Assembly: GCF_036345995.1 (NCBI RefSeq)
Contig: NZ_CP107796.1
Span: forward strand, 7,254,001 to 7,318,000
From: Streptomyces sp. NBC_00557
Lineage (GTDB): Bacteria > Actinomycetota > Actinomycetes > Streptomycetales > Streptomycetaceae
Reading direction: 5' to 3'
DNA: 64,000 nucleotides
This document shows, piece after piece, positions 1 to 7,612 of this stretch; the first letter of the stretch is position 1; the number at the start of each line of letters is the position of its first letter. The notes beneath the pieces are model-generated. The model made no database searches, was not told the origin of the DNA, and saw only the letters and a list, made by a program, of their open reading frames with translations. The translations under genes and the position numbers were made by a program.

Positions 1-444
1 CGAGGTGGAGCGTCTCCAGCTCCCGCAGACAGCGCAGCAGGTACCAGGCGGGATGCCGCCGGCCGGCCGGCGCGGGGACCAGGCGGTCCCAGGCGGGGCG
101 GGCCGCGTACGCGCCTGGTCCGCGAACCGGTCCAGGCTGTCGCGCAGCCGGCCTGCGAGCCGGCCGACGGGGAGCGCCGCGTCCCGCTCGAGCGCGTCCG
201 CCGGCGCCGCCGCGTCCGCGCCCGGCCCCGGTTCGCGGCCGGTGCGGGCGAGCCGCAGCAGCCACACGAACGCGTCGACGCTGTGGGCGACATGGGCGAG
301 CACATGGCCGCGCGTCCACCCCGGCAGCCGCGACGAGGCGCGGAGCCCCGTGTGGGACAGGCCCGCCGCGGCCCGCACGAGCCGGCTGCCCGAGCGGACG
401 ACGTCCTCGACGCGTGCCCTCGCCCTGGCGGCGGCCGGGCTCAC
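1..444 (-). CDS. Maleylpyruvate isomerase-type (mycothiol-dependent, DinB-like) protein, partial, apparent frameshift
   Basis: The gene enters from the left edge and reads leftwards from a GTG at 444-442, whose GTGA overlaps the stop of the next gene upstream. The N-terminal segment carries LPGWTRGHVLAHVAHSVDAF, the signature of the DinB/MDMPI N-terminal helical bundle with metal-binding histidines. After about residue 110 this frame turns implausible (RTRPAPPG...), while the frame shifted by one base, from about position 112 to 1, reads AYAARPAWDRLVPAP and HPAWYLLRCLRELETLHL with almost pure G/C third positions. That is the expected family continuation (cf. RELEVHHVDL). Either the gene is broken near 110-118 or there is an indel error. 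Known members use mycothiol as cofactor; the substrate here is unknown. Confidence 0.7.
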   Translation of the reverse strand, partial: MSPAAARARARVEDVVRSGSRLVRAAAGLSHTGLRASSRLPGWTRGHVLAHVAHSVDAFVWLLRLARTGREPGPGADAAAPADALERDAALPVGRLAGRLRDSLDRFADQARTRPAPPGTAWSPRRPAGGIPPGTCCAVCGSWRRSTS

Positions 445-797
445 CGGAACTCCCGCACGACCTCGATGGGGCCGACGATATGGGCGTTGAACTCGTCCAG
501 CTCCTCGGCCGGCACCCACAGTTCGAGGATCGTCTCGCCGCCGGCCCGGCGGACCGGGTACCGGGCGAGGAACTCCGTGTCGACCTCGAACCGGGTCACG
601 TAACCGGCGCCGTCGTGCTTGACGTTCCAGTCCCGGGCGATGCGGATCGCGTAGTCCTCGTTGAGGACGGGGTAGAAGAGGGGCTGCTCCGGGAGCCGGG
701 GCGGCCAGGCCCGCCAGTCCAGGGCGCGGACCAGCTCCAGTTCCCTGGGTCCCGTGGGGCGCCAGAGGGTTGTCGTCGGCGGCGGTGAGCTGGTCAT
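441..797 (-). CDS. Small conserved protein, often annotated ADP-ribosylation/crystallin J1
   Basis: 118 residues starting at ATG 797 (MTSSPPPTTTLWRPTGPREL). The body contains the conserved run LPEQPLFYPVLNEDYAIRIA, then RDWNV and a C-terminal ELWVPAEELDEFN. This matches a small actinobacterial family that databases label ADP-ribosylation/crystallin J1, although it is far too short to be an ADP-ribosylglycohydrolase. No catalytic residue can be named. The stop overlaps the GTG start of the isomerase-type gene by four bases, so the two are probably co-transcribed and translationally coupled. Function unknown; the family assignment rests on recalled similarity. Confidence 0.75.
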   Translation of the reverse strand: MTSSPPPTTTLWRPTGPRELELVRALDWRAWPPRLPEQPLFYPVLNEDYAIRIARDWNVKHDGAGYVTRFEVDTEFLARYPVRRAGGETILELWVPAEELDEFNAHIVGPIEVVREFR

Positions 798-1054
798 CGG
801 GTCGCGTTTCCGGTCGGGCCTGCCACGGGAGCGGGCGGGGCGGACCTCGGACGATATCGATCGCCCTCCGGCGCGGGCCACCGGTTTCCGGCCGGGCCGG
901 CAGGCGACGCGCGTCCGCCCGGCGGAAGGCGCCCCGGTACTCCCGGTGCCTTCCCCGCGCACAGGGACCCGGCCCTCCCGCCACGAAGGCACCCGTGTCG
1001 TCCGCTCGCCGGTATCCGCGTGACCCCTCGGCCGGTCCGGCGGTTGATCAGGGC

Positions 1055-1249
1055 ATGAAGAAGCGCAGCATGCTCGCCATCGCCTCCCTGGCCACCGGAT
1101 TCGTCGTGGCCGCCGTCACCCCCTCCCACGCGGCGGACCAGGGTCCCGTGAAGGACCTGCACGTCTCGGACACCCTCGACTCGGTCGGCCACCTGGTCGG
1201 CCAGGACAGTCTCGCCGTCGACGACGACGCCCTCGGCGCCCAGGAGTAA
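1055..1249 (+). CDS. Small secreted peptide, function unknown
   Basis: 64 residues beginning MKKRSMLAIASLATGF. It has a short basic n-region, a hydrophobic core to about residue 22 and a probable signal-peptidase site after PSHAA. The predicted mature part is only about 40 residues, acidic and free of cysteine (DQGPVKDLHVSDTLDSVGHL, then a DDDA-rich tail), so it is not a chaplin or lantibiotic-like peptide. It stands alone between the divergent 797 gene and the kinase-Nudix gene. No family recognised; the translation start is the only one that gives a signal peptide. Confidence 0.6.
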   Translation: MKKRSMLAIASLATGFVVAAVTPSHAADQGPVKDLHVSDTLDSVGHLVGQDSLAVDDDALGAQE

Positions 1250-1392
1250 CCCCCGCTCCTCAGGGCGCGTGTGCCGGTGTCCCCGCCGCAGGGGGCGCCG
1301 GCACGCCTGTTCCGGCGCCCTCACCGGGGCGGGGTTTCCGTGGCAGGGTGGAGCGGGCAAGCCTCAGGGGGCCGACACATGAGGGGGAGTCC

Positions 1393-2436
1393 GTGACCGT
1401 CGTCTGGATCAACGGCGCGTTCGGTGCGGGGAAGACCACGACCGCACGGGAGCTGATCGACCTGATCCCGAACAGCACGCTCTTCGACCCCGAGGTCATC
1501 GGCGCGGGGCTCGCGCATCTGCTGCCGGCCAAGCGGCTCGCCGAGGCCGGCGACGTCCAGGACCTGCCGATCTGGCGCCGGCTCGTGGTCGACACCGCGG
1601 CCGCGCTGCTGGCCGAGCTGGGCGGAACCCTCGTCGTGCCCATGACCCTGCTCCGCCAGGAGTACCGCGACGAGATCTTCGGCGGTCTCGCCGCCCGCAG
1701 GATTCCCGTGCACCATCTGCTGCTCGCCCCGGCTGAAACGATCCTGCGCCGACGGATGGCCGACCGGGACACCCCGCCCGGCGCGCCCGGCGGCGAGATG
1801 GGGCAGCGGCAGTGGACCGACCATCACATCGAGCCCTACCGCGCCGCCCTCGCCGCCTGGCTCACCGCCGACGCCCACCTCGTGGACACCAGCGACCTCA
1901 CCCCGTACGCCACCGCCGTCCGCATCGCCGAAGCCGTCGGCAGCGGCGCCGTACCACCCTGCGACATCGTGCAGACCCCCGAGCCGACCGCCGAGACCCT
2001 CGCCGCCGGGGTGCTGCTCTTCGACGAGCACGACCGGGTGCTGCTCGTGGACCCCACCTACAAGCCCGGCTGGGAGTTCCCCGGCGGGGTGGTCGAGCGC
2101 GGCGAGGCGCCGGCCCGCGCCGGGATGCGCGAGGTCGCCGAGGAGACCGGGATACGGCTCACCGAGGTGCCCCGGCTGCTCGTCGTGGACTGGGAACGGC
2201 CGGCGCCGCCCGGCTTCGGCGGGCTGCGGCTGCTGTTCGACGGCGGCCGGCTGGCGTCCGGCGAGGCGTCGGGGGTGCTGCTGCCGGGCCCGGAGCTGCG
2301 GGGCTGGCGGTTCGCGACCGAGCAGGAGGCCGCCGACATGCTGCCGCCGGTGCGCTACGAACGGCTGCGCTGGGCCCTGCGCGCCCGTGAGCGCGGTGCG
2401 GCGCTGTATCTGGAGGCGGGGGTGCCGGTCGGCTGA
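1393..2436 (+). CDS. P-loop kinase-like domain fused to Nudix hydrolase
   Basis: 347 residues from GTG 1393, preceded by the strong ribosome site GAGGGGGAG. Residues 8-15 form a Walker A loop (GAFGAGKT). The N-terminal half resembles the shikimate-kinase/AAA_33 type ATP-binding domains seen in antibiotic and tRNA kinases. From about residue 200 a Nudix domain follows, with the box GGVVERGE...REVAEETGI at about 231-254 and the four catalytic Glu/Arg positions intact. A Nudix domain hydrolyses a nucleoside diphosphate linked to some moiety. The fusion suggests that a phosphorylated or adenylated product is made and trimmed by one polypeptide, but the substrate cannot be read from sequence. Stand-alone gene with no operon partner. 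Confidence 0.85.
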   Translation: MTVVWINGAFGAGKTTTARELIDLIPNSTLFDPEVIGAGLAHLLPAKRLAEAGDVQDLPIWRRLVVDTAAALLAELGGTLVVPMTLLRQEYRDEIFGGLAARRIPVHHLLLAPAETILRRRMADRDTPPGAPGGEMGQRQWTDHHIEPYRAALAAWLTADAHLVDTSDLTPYATAVRIAEAVGSGAVPPCDIVQTPEPTAETLAAGVLLFDEHDRVLLVDPTYKPGWEFPGGVVERGEAPARAGMREVAEETGIRLTEVPRLLVVDWERPAPPGFGGLRLLFDGGRLASGEASGVLLPGPELRGWRFATEQEAADMLPPVRYERLRWALRARERGAALYLEAGVPVG

Positions 2437-2455
2437 GCCGGCCGCGGTGGTGCGG

Positions 2456-3160
2456 TCAGCCCGCGCCCGCCGCCGCGCGCAGGGCCGGGGCGGCGTTCCC
2501 GGCGACCGGGTCCCCGTGCCCGAAGCAGGCCATGTCCGCCTCCAGCTCCGCCAGCCGGCCGAGCGAGGCGAGGAGCCGAGTCCGGTCGAGGTTGAAGACC
2601 CCCGGGATGACGGTGCCGTCGACGGGTGAGGCGGCCACCGTGTCCCCGGTGAACAGCACCCCGTGCTCGGGCAGGAACACGGCGATGCTGCCGTCCGTGT
2701 GCCCGGGGACGTGCAGCACCCGGGCGCCGTCCCCGAAGTCCAGGACGGCGCCGTCCGCCACCTCGGTCACCGCGGCCGGCGGCACGGGCGTGCCCTCGGG
2801 CAGCCGCTCGGCCACGGCCGCGTGGACCGGCAGCTCCCACTCCTCGAACTTCGGCGGCGGACCGGGGAGTTCGCCCCGGATGAACGGCGCGTCCAGGGGG
2901 TGCGCCAGCACCTCGGCGCCGCCCGGTCCGGCCAACTCGCCCGCCCCGCCCACGTGGTCCTCGTGGAAGTGGGTCAGCACGATCCGCCGTATGTCGCCCG
3001 GAGCGTGCCCCAGCGCCGTGACCGCGTCGACGATCGCCCGGCCGGCGCCGATCGGGCCGGCGTCGATCAGCGTCAACTCGCCGCCGTCGCGCCAGAGATA
3101 GGCCTGGCCGACCGGGAAGCGCAGGAGGTGGAGCCGGGGGAGCAGTTCGATCACGTCCAT
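2456..3160 (-). CDS. MBL-fold metallo-hydrolase
   Basis: 234 residues from ATG 3160. The zinc-binding signature THFHEDH lies at about residues 63-69 (H64, H66, D68, H69). Further ligands follow in HVPGHTDGS and FTGDTV, and a terminal CFGHGDPV supplies the last histidine. Length and motif order fit the glyoxalase-II/lactonase branch of the metallo-beta-lactamase fold, with a binuclear Zn site and a small ester or thioester substrate. It has no signal peptide, so it is cytosolic. It lies 62 bp from the end of the M20 peptidase gene on the same strand and could share its transcript. The substrate cannot be assigned. Confidence 0.9.
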   Translation of the reverse strand: MDVIELLPRLHLLRFPVGQAYLWRDGGELTLIDAGPIGAGRAIVDAVTALGHAPGDIRRIVLTHFHEDHVGGAGELAGPGGAEVLAHPLDAPFIRGELPGPPPKFEEWELPVHAAVAERLPEGTPVPPAAVTEVADGAVLDFGDGARVLHVPGHTDGSIAVFLPEHGVLFTGDTVAASPVDGTVIPGVFNLDRTRLLASLGRLAELEADMACFGHGDPVAGNAAPALRAAAGAG

Positions 3161-3222
3161 GCGCCGACCGTAGGAGGCGCCCCCGCCCGTGGGCGAGGGC
3201 GCTCTGCCGACGGCAGAAGGGC

Positions 3223-4578
3223 TCAGCTCGCCGCGTAGTTGCGCAGGAAGAGCGCCTCCGCGACCGACAGCCGCTCCAGCTCCTCGGCGGACACGCTCTC
3301 GTTGACGGCGTGGATCTGCGCCGCCGGCTCGCTCAGGCCGATGAGCAGGATCTCCGCTTCCGGGTACAGGCCCGCGAGGGTGTTGCACAGCGGGATCGAG
3401 CCGCCCTCACCGGCGTACTGCATGGTCTCGCCGGGGTAGGCGGCGGCCATCGCGTCGGCCATCGCCTGGTACGCCGGGCTGGAGGCGTCGGCGCGGAAGG
3501 CCTGGCCCTGGCCGATCTGCTCGGTGGTGACCCGGGCGCCCCAGGGGGTGTGCGCCACGAGGTGGGCCTCCAGCAGCTTGCTCGCCTCCGCGGCGTCCAC
3601 GCCCGGCGGCACCCGCAGGCTGACCAGCGCGCGGGCGCTGGCGTGCACGGACGGGGTGGCGCCGACCACCGGCGGGCAGTCGATGCCGAGGACGGTGACG
3701 GCCGGGCGGGCCCACAGGCGGTCGGCGACCGAGCCGTTGCCGATCAGCCCCACCCCGTCGAGCACCTTGGCGTCCGCGCGGAACTGCTCCTCGGAGTACT
3801 CCAGGCCGTCCCACGCCCCCGAGGCGTCGAGACCGTCGACCGTGGTCGAGCCGTCCTCGGCGCGCAGCGAGTCCAGCACGCGGATCAGCGCGGCGAGCGC
3901 GTCCGGGGCGGCGCCGCCGAACTGGCCGGAGTGCAGATTGCCCGCGAGCGTGTCGATCCGCACCCGGACCAGGGTCATGCCGCGCAGGGTGGTGGTCACC
4001 GTGGGCAGCCCGGCACGGAAGTTGCCGGCGTCGCCGATCACGATGGTGTCGGCCTTGAGCAGCTCGGGGTGCTCCTCGGCGTACCGCTCCAGGCCGCCGG
4101 TGCCCTGCTCCTCGGAGCCCTCCACGATCACCTTGACGTGCACCGGCACGCCGCCGTTCGCCTTCAGGGCGCGCAGCGCGAGCAGGTGCATGATCACGCC
4201 GCCCTTGCAGTCGGCGGCCCCGCGGCCGTACCAGCGGCCGTCGCGCTCGGTCAGCTCGAACGGCGGGGTGGTCCAGCCGGCCTCGTCCAGCGGGGGCTGG
4301 ACGTCGTAGTGCGCGTACAGCAGAACCGTTTTCGCGCCCTCGGGGCCAGGCAGGTAGCCGTAGACGGACTGGGTGCCGTCGGGGGTGTCGAGCAGGGCCA
4401 CGTCGACGAATCCCTCGGCGCGCAGCGCGTCGGCGACCCAGTTCGCGGCGCCCTCGCTCTCGCTCCTCGGAAACTGCGTGAAGTCCGCCACCGACTTGAA
4501 GGCGACCAGCTCGGCCAGCTCCGCCTTGGCGCGGGGCAGCAGCGAGGCGACGGTCTCGGCGACCGGATTCGACGACAT
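3223..4578 (-). CDS. M20 family metallo-dipeptidase
   Basis: 451 residues. ATG 4578 is preferred over GTG 4584 because the AGGAG box is only one base from the GTG but about seven from the ATG. Metal ligands are recognisable: YAHYDVQP at about 88-95, GRGAADCKGG with the bridging Asp at about 123, EGSEEQG with the catalytic Glu pair, and a late histidine in QIHAVNES. A dimerisation domain is inserted in the middle (LHSGQFGGAAPDALAAL). Length and motif set match the dipeptidase/carnosinase-like M20A/F group, which hydrolyses small peptides with two zinc ions in the cytosol. The following MBL hydrolase gene may be co-transcribed. Confidence 0.93.
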   Translation of the reverse strand: MSSNPVAETVASLLPRAKAELAELVAFKSVADFTQFPRSESEGAANWVADALRAEGFVDVALLDTPDGTQSVYGYLPGPEGAKTVLLYAHYDVQPPLDEAGWTTPPFELTERDGRWYGRGAADCKGGVIMHLLALRALKANGGVPVHVKVIVEGSEEQGTGGLERYAEEHPELLKADTIVIGDAGNFRAGLPTVTTTLRGMTLVRVRIDTLAGNLHSGQFGGAAPDALAALIRVLDSLRAEDGSTTVDGLDASGAWDGLEYSEEQFRADAKVLDGVGLIGNGSVADRLWARPAVTVLGIDCPPVVGATPSVHASARALVSLRVPPGVDAAEASKLLEAHLVAHTPWGARVTTEQIGQGQAFRADASSPAYQAMADAMAAAYPGETMQYAGEGGSIPLCNTLAGLYPEAEILLIGLSEPAAQIHAVNESVSAEELERLSVAEALFLRNYAAS

Positions 4579-4718
4579 GGGCACGCTCCTCGTGGGTGCG
4601 ACGGTGAACCGCTTGTACAGGTGGGTACCCCTGATCCTCCCACAGTGGCCTGCGAGGACGGCCGCCGTAGGATGCGGGGGACACTACGGCAGCGGCTTGA
4701 TCGGAGCGGTAGACCATC

Positions 4719-5963
4719 GTGAGCGGCGAGAACTCTTCGGCGGACGACGTGCAGCGGGTGTGGGACGTCGTCGTGGTGGGCGCGGGACCCGCGGGGGCCT
4801 CGGCGGCCTACGCGGCGGCGGTCGCGGGCCGGCGCGTGCTGTTGCTGGAGAAGGCGGAGCTGCCCCGCTACAAGACCTGCGGCGGCGGCATCATCGGTCC
4901 CTCGCGCGACGCGCTGCCGCCCGGTTTCGAGCTGCCCCTGCGCGACCGGGTGCACGCGGTCACCTTCTCCCACAACGGCCGGTTCGCCCGCACCCGCCGC
5001 TCCAAGCAGATGCTGTTCGGCCTGATCAACCGGCCCGAGTTCGACCAGCAGCTGGTCGAGCACGCCCAGAAGGCGGGCGCCGAGCTGCGGACGGGCGTCA
5101 CGGTGCAGCGGGTCGAGCAGCACGGCTCGGCGGTGCCGGACCGGAGGACGGTTGCGGTCGTGCTGCAGGGAGGGGAGACGGTGCTGGCCCGCGCGGTCGT
5201 CGGCGCCGACGGCAGCGCCAGCCGGATAGGGGCCCACGTCGGGGTGAAGCTCGACCAGGTGGACCTGGGCCTGGAGGCGGAGATCCCGGTCCCGGAGCCG
5301 GTCGCCGACGACTGGAGGGGACGGGTCCTCATCGACTGGGGCCCTCTGCCGGGCAGTTACGGCTGGGTGTTCCCGAAGGGGGACACCCTGACGGTCGGCG
5401 TGATCTCCGCGCGCGGCGAAGGCGCCGCCACCAAGCGGTACTTGGAGGACTTCATCGCCCGCCTCGGCCTGTCCGGCTTCGAACCGGCGGTCTCCTCCGG
5501 GCATCTGACCCGCTGCCGCGCCGACGACTCGCCGCTGTCCCGGGGCCGGGTGCTGGTCTGCGGAGACGCGGCCGGGCTGCTGGAGCCGTGGACCCGCGAG
5601 GGCATCTCCTACGCACTGCGTTCGGGCCGGCTCGCGGGGGAGTGGGCGGTGCGCGTCGCCGAGGCGCACGACGCGGTCGACGCCCGGCGCCAGGCCCTGA
5701 ACTACGCGTTCGCCGTCAAGGCGGGGCTCGGCGTCGAGATGAGCGTCGGCAAGCGCCTGCTGGCCGTGTTCGAGAAGCGCCCGGGCCTCTTCCACGCGGC
5801 TCTCACCGGCTTCCGCCCGGCCTGGAAGGCGTTCCGCGACATCACCCGGGGCTCGACCTCGCTGGCCGACATCGTCCGCACCCACCCGGTCGCCCACCGC
5901 GCCCTGAGCGCGCTGGACCGGCGCCCGGCGGCGGCTTCGGCTCAGGACCCGGCCGGTTCCTGA
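4719..5963 (+). CDS. Geranylgeranyl reductase family FAD-dependent oxidoreductase
   Basis: 414 residues from GTG 4719. The N-terminal Rossmann motif VVVVGAGPAGASAAY binds FAD, and YKTCGGGI downstream is typical of the geranylgeranyl reductase/ChlP branch. A second FAD contact GRVLVCGDAAGLLEPW is followed by TREGISYALRSGRLA. Family members saturate isoprenoid double bonds, for example in menaquinone side chains or archaeal-type lipids; Streptomyces makes partially hydrogenated menaquinones, so that is a plausible role but an inference. It is transcribed divergently from the M20 peptidase across 140 bp. It has no membrane helix, so membrane association would be peripheral. Confidence 0.88.
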   Translation: MSGENSSADDVQRVWDVVVVGAGPAGASAAYAAAVAGRRVLLLEKAELPRYKTCGGGIIGPSRDALPPGFELPLRDRVHAVTFSHNGRFARTRRSKQMLFGLINRPEFDQQLVEHAQKAGAELRTGVTVQRVEQHGSAVPDRRTVAVVLQGGETVLARAVVGADGSASRIGAHVGVKLDQVDLGLEAEIPVPEPVADDWRGRVLIDWGPLPGSYGWVFPKGDTLTVGVISARGEGAATKRYLEDFIARLGLSGFEPAVSSGHLTRCRADDSPLSRGRVLVCGDAAGLLEPWTREGISYALRSGRLAGEWAVRVAEAHDAVDARRQALNYAFAVKAGLGVEMSVGKRLLAVFEKRPGLFHAALTGFRPAWKAFRDITRGSTSLADIVRTHPVAHRALSALDRRPAAASAQDPAGS

Positions 5964-6122
5964 CCGGGGCCGGCGCGGAAGAGGCCCGGCGTCCCGCGGT
6001 CCCGGCCGGGAACCGGTGGGGCGGCGGGCGGGTCCGCGTGGACCGGGCCGGTGGGGGCGGCGCCGGTCGCGCACGGGCCGGCAGCCCGCGGCGGCGCGAG
6101 GCCGGCCGGGGGGAGTGCCCGG

Positions 6123-6572
6123 TCAGCTCGTGACCGTGATGTGGAAGACCGGGTGGTCGGGGGCGATGCGGCGCAGCTCCTCGTCCGGGGAGTCGGGGCC
6201 GACGCCGTCGAAGAAGACGCCGACCTCCGCCTTCCAGCGCTTGAGGTAGGCGCGCAGCAGCGGAACCTTGTCGTCGTCGGCGACCTCGGCGGCGGTGAAC
6301 ACGTCCACGTTCCTGCCGAGCCGCAGCTCGCCGCCGCCGGCCGCGCGCATGTTGTGGGTCCACTGCACATGGCCGCGCGGGGCGAGCAGGTACTGCTGTC
6401 CGTCCACCGTCAGCAGGTTCACCGGCGTGGTGCGCCACTCGCCGCTCTTGCGCCCGCGCACCGCGAGGACCCGGGAGCCCCAGACGCTGATGCCGCGCCG
6501 GGTGAACCAGGCGACCACCCGGTTGAAGACGTTGACGGTGAACCAGCCGGGCTTCTTGACGTGTGTCGACAT
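6123..6572 (-). CDS. Deazaflavin (F420)-dependent nitroreductase family protein (Ddn type)
   Basis: 149 residues from ATG 6572. The segments RGISVWGSRVLAVRGRKSGEWRTTP and PRGHVQWTHNMRAAG are characteristic of the Ddn/FDOR-A split-barrel family, which uses reduced F420 to reduce quinones or other electrophiles. The hydrophobic N-terminus (WFTVNVFNRVVAWFTRR) may sit on the membrane, as proposed for Ddn. The gene faces a TetR regulator across a 127-bp gap containing two copies of the same palindrome, so it is very likely that regulator's target. The natural substrate is unknown. Confidence 0.88.
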   Translation of the reverse strand: MSTHVKKPGWFTVNVFNRVVAWFTRRGISVWGSRVLAVRGRKSGEWRTTPVNLLTVDGQQYLLAPRGHVQWTHNMRAAGGGELRLGRNVDVFTAAEVADDDKVPLLRAYLKRWKAEVGVFFDGVGPDSPDEELRRIAPDHPVFHITVTS

Positions 6573-6592
6573 GGTGACCCCCCACGGTTTGG

Positions 6593-6659
6593 GAGAGCGG
6601 TGCTCTCGCTGGATTGATTGTGGCGCAGACAGGTGCTCCGGAGCAAGAGCAGTGCTCTC
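6593..6659. promoter_or_regulatory. Paired TetR-type operators in divergent promoter
   Basis: Two near-identical dyads lie between the Ddn-type gene and the TetR gene: GAGAGC-GGT-GCTCTC at 6593-6607 (perfect) and AAGAGC-AGT-GCTCTC at 6645-6659 (one end mismatch). A third dyad, GCTCCGGAGC, sits between them at 6634-6643, and a lone half-site GCTCTC occurs at 6673-6678. Arm length and 3-base spacer fit a TetR dimer site. One dyad is close to each gene start, so autoregulation plus control of the neighbour is expected. Confidence 0.65.
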
Positions 6660-6699
6660 TTTTGTGTGCGCCGCTCTCTATCCGTGGCAGACTGCTCGT

Positions 6700-7392
6700 A
6701 TGAGCACCACAGAGGGAGCCCGCGCACGGGCCAGGAGGGAAGTCACGGCGGCCATCAAGGACGAGGCGCGCAGACAGCTGGCGGAGGACGGCGCCGCCAA
6801 GCTCTCGCTGCGGGCCGTCGCCCGCGAGCTGGGCATGGTCTCCTCCGCCCTGTACCGGTACTTCCCCAGCCGCGACGACCTGCTCACCGCCCTGATCATC
6901 GATGCGTACGACTCCCTCGGCGAGGCGGCGGAGCGCGCGCGGGACGCCGCGGCCGGCGCCGGCCCCCTGGAACGCTGGACGGCGGTGTGCGAGGCGGTGC
7001 GCGACTGGGCGCTCGGCCATCCCCACGAGTACGCCCTCATCTACGGCTCGCCCGTGCCCGGCTACGCCGCCCCGCAGACCACGGTCCCGCCCGCCGCCCG
7101 CGTCGGCCTCGTCTTCATCGGCATTGTCCGGGACGTCCACGAGCACGTCGGCCTCACCGACCTCCCCCTGCCCGCCGGACTGCGGCCCGAGGCCGAGCGC
7201 ATGGCCGCCGACCTCGCCCCCGGGCTGCCCCCGGAGGCCGTCGCGGCCCTCGTGGCGGCCTGGGCCCAGCTGTTCGGCCTGGTCAGCTTCGAACTGTTCG
7301 GCCAGTTCACCAACGTGGTCGAGGACCGGGCGGCCTTCTTCCGGCACGCGGCGGCCGGGCTCGCCCGGCAGGTGGGACTCGGCCGCTCCTGA
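6700..7392 (+). CDS. TetR/AcrR family regulator
   Basis: 230 residues from ATG 6700. The HTH is at about residues 14-60 (LSLRAVARELGMVSSALYRY, followed by FPSRDDLLTALI), a textbook TetR DNA-binding domain. The rest is helical, with the TetR_C/WHG-like pattern (LERWTAVCEAVRDWALGHPH, EYALIYGSPVPGY) of the branch that often regulates small oxidoreductases. It is divergent from the Ddn-type oxidoreductase, with two matching palindromes between them. Repression relieved by a quinone-like or electrophilic ligand would fit the context, but the ligand is not deducible. Confidence 0.92.
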   Translation: MSTTEGARARARREVTAAIKDEARRQLAEDGAAKLSLRAVARELGMVSSALYRYFPSRDDLLTALIIDAYDSLGEAAERARDAAAGAGPLERWTAVCEAVRDWALGHPHEYALIYGSPVPGYAAPQTTVPPAARVGLVFIGIVRDVHEHVGLTDLPLPAGLRPEAERMAADLAPGLPPEAVAALVAAWAQLFGLVSFELFGQFTNVVEDRAAFFRHAAAGLARQVGLGRS

Positions 7393-7612
7393 CACCCCGG
7401 AAAGCCGCCGCAGGCGCGGCATCGGCCACGGGATGGCCTCACCCTGCCGTGCGCGCCGGGGTTCGGGGCCGAGGAGGGACCGTGGTGCTGGAAGGGCGGT
7501 CGGCGACCTCGGCCCCCGGCGTCGCGGGGGCACGCGTACTCCCCGGGGAGTACGAGTGATCACCTCGCCCGGCTGACGCCCGCGCCGGCCGGCGGCGTCT
7601 ACCGTGGCCCGC

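Noticed and set aside
441..797. ADP-ribosylglycohydrolase activity
   Set aside because: At 118 residues without the metal-binding aspartates, the protein cannot be a crystallin J1-type hydrolase despite the usual database name.
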